A DNA stretch of 64,000 bases from DATMER01 sp040349255 (lineage in GTDB: Bacteria > Acidobacteriota > Thermoanaerobaculia > Multivoradales > UBA5704): assembly GCA_040349255.1 (NCBI GenBank), contig JBEQUE010000123.1, positions 1-64,000 of the forward strand. Reading direction: 5' to 3'. The translations under genes were made by a program, and so were the position numbers. The notes beneath the pieces are model-generated. The model saw only the letters and a program-made list of their open reading frames with translations, was not told the DNA's origin and ran no database searches. Positions 62,779 to 64,000 of this stretch are shown here, one piece after another; position 1 is the first letter of the stretch; each line of letters opens with the position of its first letter.

Positions 62779-64000
62779 TTGGACAACATCCGAAACTTCT
62801 GCATCATCGCTCACATCGACCATGGGAAGTCTACCCTGGCCGACCGGCTGATCCAGCGCTGCGGCGGCGTCGAGGACCGTGAGTTCCGGGACCAGATCCT
62901 GGACTCCATGGACATCGAGCGCGAACGCGGCATCACCATCAAGAGCAACACGGTCAGCCTCCTGTACGACGCCAAGGACGGCAACCGCTACCAGCTCAAC
63001 CTCATCGACACCCCGGGCCACGTGGACTTCTCGCACGAGGTCCGCCGGTCGCTCATGTCCTGCGAGGGAGCGCTCCTCCTGGTCGACGCCTCCCAAGGAG
63101 TCGAGGCCCAGACCGTGGCCAACCTCTATCTCGCCATGGAGTTCGACCTGGAGATCGTGCCGGTCATCAACAAGATCGACCTGCCCTCGGCGGAAATCGA
63201 GCGCGTCCGCGAGGAGATCGACTCCGACCTCGGGCTCGATCCGTTCGAAGCCGTGCTCTGCGCGGCCAAGCAGGGGATCGGCATCGACGACGTCCTCGAA
63301 GCGGTCGTCCACAAGCTGCCGCCGCCCAAGGGCGATCCGGCCGATCCGCTCCGCGCCCTGGTCTTCGACGCCCAGTACGACGCCTATCGCGGCGTCGTCC
63401 TTCTCGTCCGGGTCAAGGACGGCAGCATCCGGGCGGGCCAGACCATCCGGCTGATGCACACCGAGAAGGAGTACAAGGTCGAGGAGGTCGGACACCTGCG
63501 CCTGAAGCGGATCAAGACCGACGAGCTCGAGGCGGGCGACGTGGGCTACATCATCGCCGGCATCAAGGCGGTCCGGGACATCACCATCGGCGACACCATC
63601 ACCCAGGCCGACCGCCCGGCTCCCGAGCCGCTCCCGGGCTACAAGGACGCCAAGCCGGTCGTCTTCTCGTCGATCTATCCCATCGCCACGGACGACTACG
63701 AGGACCTGGCCCGCGCCCTGGAGAAGCTCCAGATCAACGACGCCGCCCTGACCTACCAGAAGGACTCCTCGACCGCGCTGGGCTTCGGCTTCCGCTGCGG
63801 CTTCCTCGGGCTGCTCCACCTGGAGGTGGTGCAGGAGCGGCTGGAGCGCGAGTACGACCTCTCGCTCCTCCTCTCCGCGCCGTCCGTGCGCTACGAGGTC
63901 ACGCTGGAGGACGGCGAGGTCCTCTGGGTGGACAACCCCGCCCACTTCCCGGACCCGTCTTCGATCGCCTCCGCGCGGGAGCCCTACATCAAGGCGACCA
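62779..64000 (+). CDS. lepA: Elongation factor 4 (LepA), 5' part
   Basis: LepA is a translational GTPase that acts on ribosomes, with effects on initiation and back-translocation reported. The first 407 residues are present and the gene continues past the window. G1 is AHIDHGKST, G3 is DTPGH and G4 is NKID. Domain 2 follows from about 185. The TTG start at 62779 is the only start codon in frame after the preceding stop, and GAGAGGA lies upstream. The N-terminus matches E. coli LepA from residue 1. Confidence 0.97.
   Translation, partial: MDNIRNFCIIAHIDHGKSTLADRLIQRCGGVEDREFRDQILDSMDIERERGITIKSNTVSLLYDAKDGNRYQLNLIDTPGHVDFSHEVRRSLMSCEGALLLVDASQGVEAQTVANLYLAMEFDLEIVPVINKIDLPSAEIERVREEIDSDLGLDPFEAVLCAAKQGIGIDDVLEAVVHKLPPPKGDPADPLRALVFDAQYDAYRGVVLLVRVKDGSIRAGQTIRLMHTEKEYKVEEVGHLRLKRIKTDELEAGDVGYIIAGIKAVRDITIGDTITQADRPAPEPLPGYKDAKPVVFSSIYPIATDDYEDLARALEKLQINDAALTYQKDSSTALGFGFRCGFLGLLHLEVVQERLEREYDLSLLLSAPSVRYEVTLEDGEVLWVDNPAHFPDPSSIASAREPYIKAT

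Overview
This window is GC-rich chromosomal DNA from a Gram-negative bacterium, most likely a member of the Acidobacteriota. The lineage call is an inference. It rests on an Oar-type TonB receptor with an N-terminal carboxypeptidase-regulatory domain, a sulfatase-like lipoprotein with TPRs, a CRTAC1/ASPIC repeat protein, SurA-type chaperones and a meso-DAP-type MurE. Nearly all of the window is core chromosome. I see no phage, no intact insertion sequence, no CRISPR array, and no rRNA or tRNA gene.

Layout. 1-7.4 kb: end of a carboxypeptidase-regulatory-like protein, prmC, murA, a lytic transglycosylase, a SurA-like protein, a nitrilase + nadE pair and rsmI. 8.0-9.1 kb: a small accessory patch with hicAB, a solitary AbrB-type regulator and a 61-bp tandem repeat. 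9.1-15 kb: cytochrome c, amidohydrolase, CRTAC1-like protein, tex and a 48-codon small ORF. 15.2-16.9 kb: an ECF sigma factor, a membrane partner and a PDZ protein. 17-22.8 kb: a fused alpha/beta 2-oxoacid dehydrogenase E1, then a three-gene unit of Ser/Thr kinase, SPFH/zinc-ribbon protein and helical protein. 23-31 kb: yefM-yoeB, sulfatase-like lipoprotein, TonB receptor and a secreted toroid-like protein. 31-37.4 kb: lipid kinase, GNAT, pepD, ridA, small secreted or unknown proteins and a 21/42-bp minisatellite. 37.4-54.1 kb: histidine phosphatase and a complete division/cell-wall cluster on the minus strand, mraZ-rsmH-ftsL-ftsI-murE-murF-mraY-murD-ftsW-murG-murC-ftsQ-ftsA-ftsZ. 54.2-59.7 kb: mfd and two SurA/parvulin-type chaperones. 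59.7-64 kb: small membrane protein, nucleotidyltransferase module, GNAT, cupin, a non-coding interval that may encode an RNA, a SUI1/YciH protein and the start of lepA.

How the genes work together. Envelope biogenesis dominates: murA, the whole dcw cluster, a lytic transglycosylase and several periplasmic chaperones. The dcw cluster has a legible promoter with four 10-bp-spaced MraZ-type boxes. Most dcw genes overlap by 1-23 nt, which suggests translational coupling, and murB and ddl are missing from the cluster. Three regulatory circuits can be read from DNA: MraZ autorepression, an ECF promoter directly upstream of its own sigma gene, and a YefM-type operator.

The least explained material is non-coding. 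It includes a GC-rich hairpin element placed directly behind stop codons (four copies), a 61-bp tandem repeat with three palindromes per unit, a 21/42-bp minisatellite, and a gene-free interval with a sigma-54-like motif, internal stems and a strong terminator. Several genes also show a TANNNT box 6-10 nt before the start codon and no Shine-Dalgarno sequence, which points to leaderless mRNAs.
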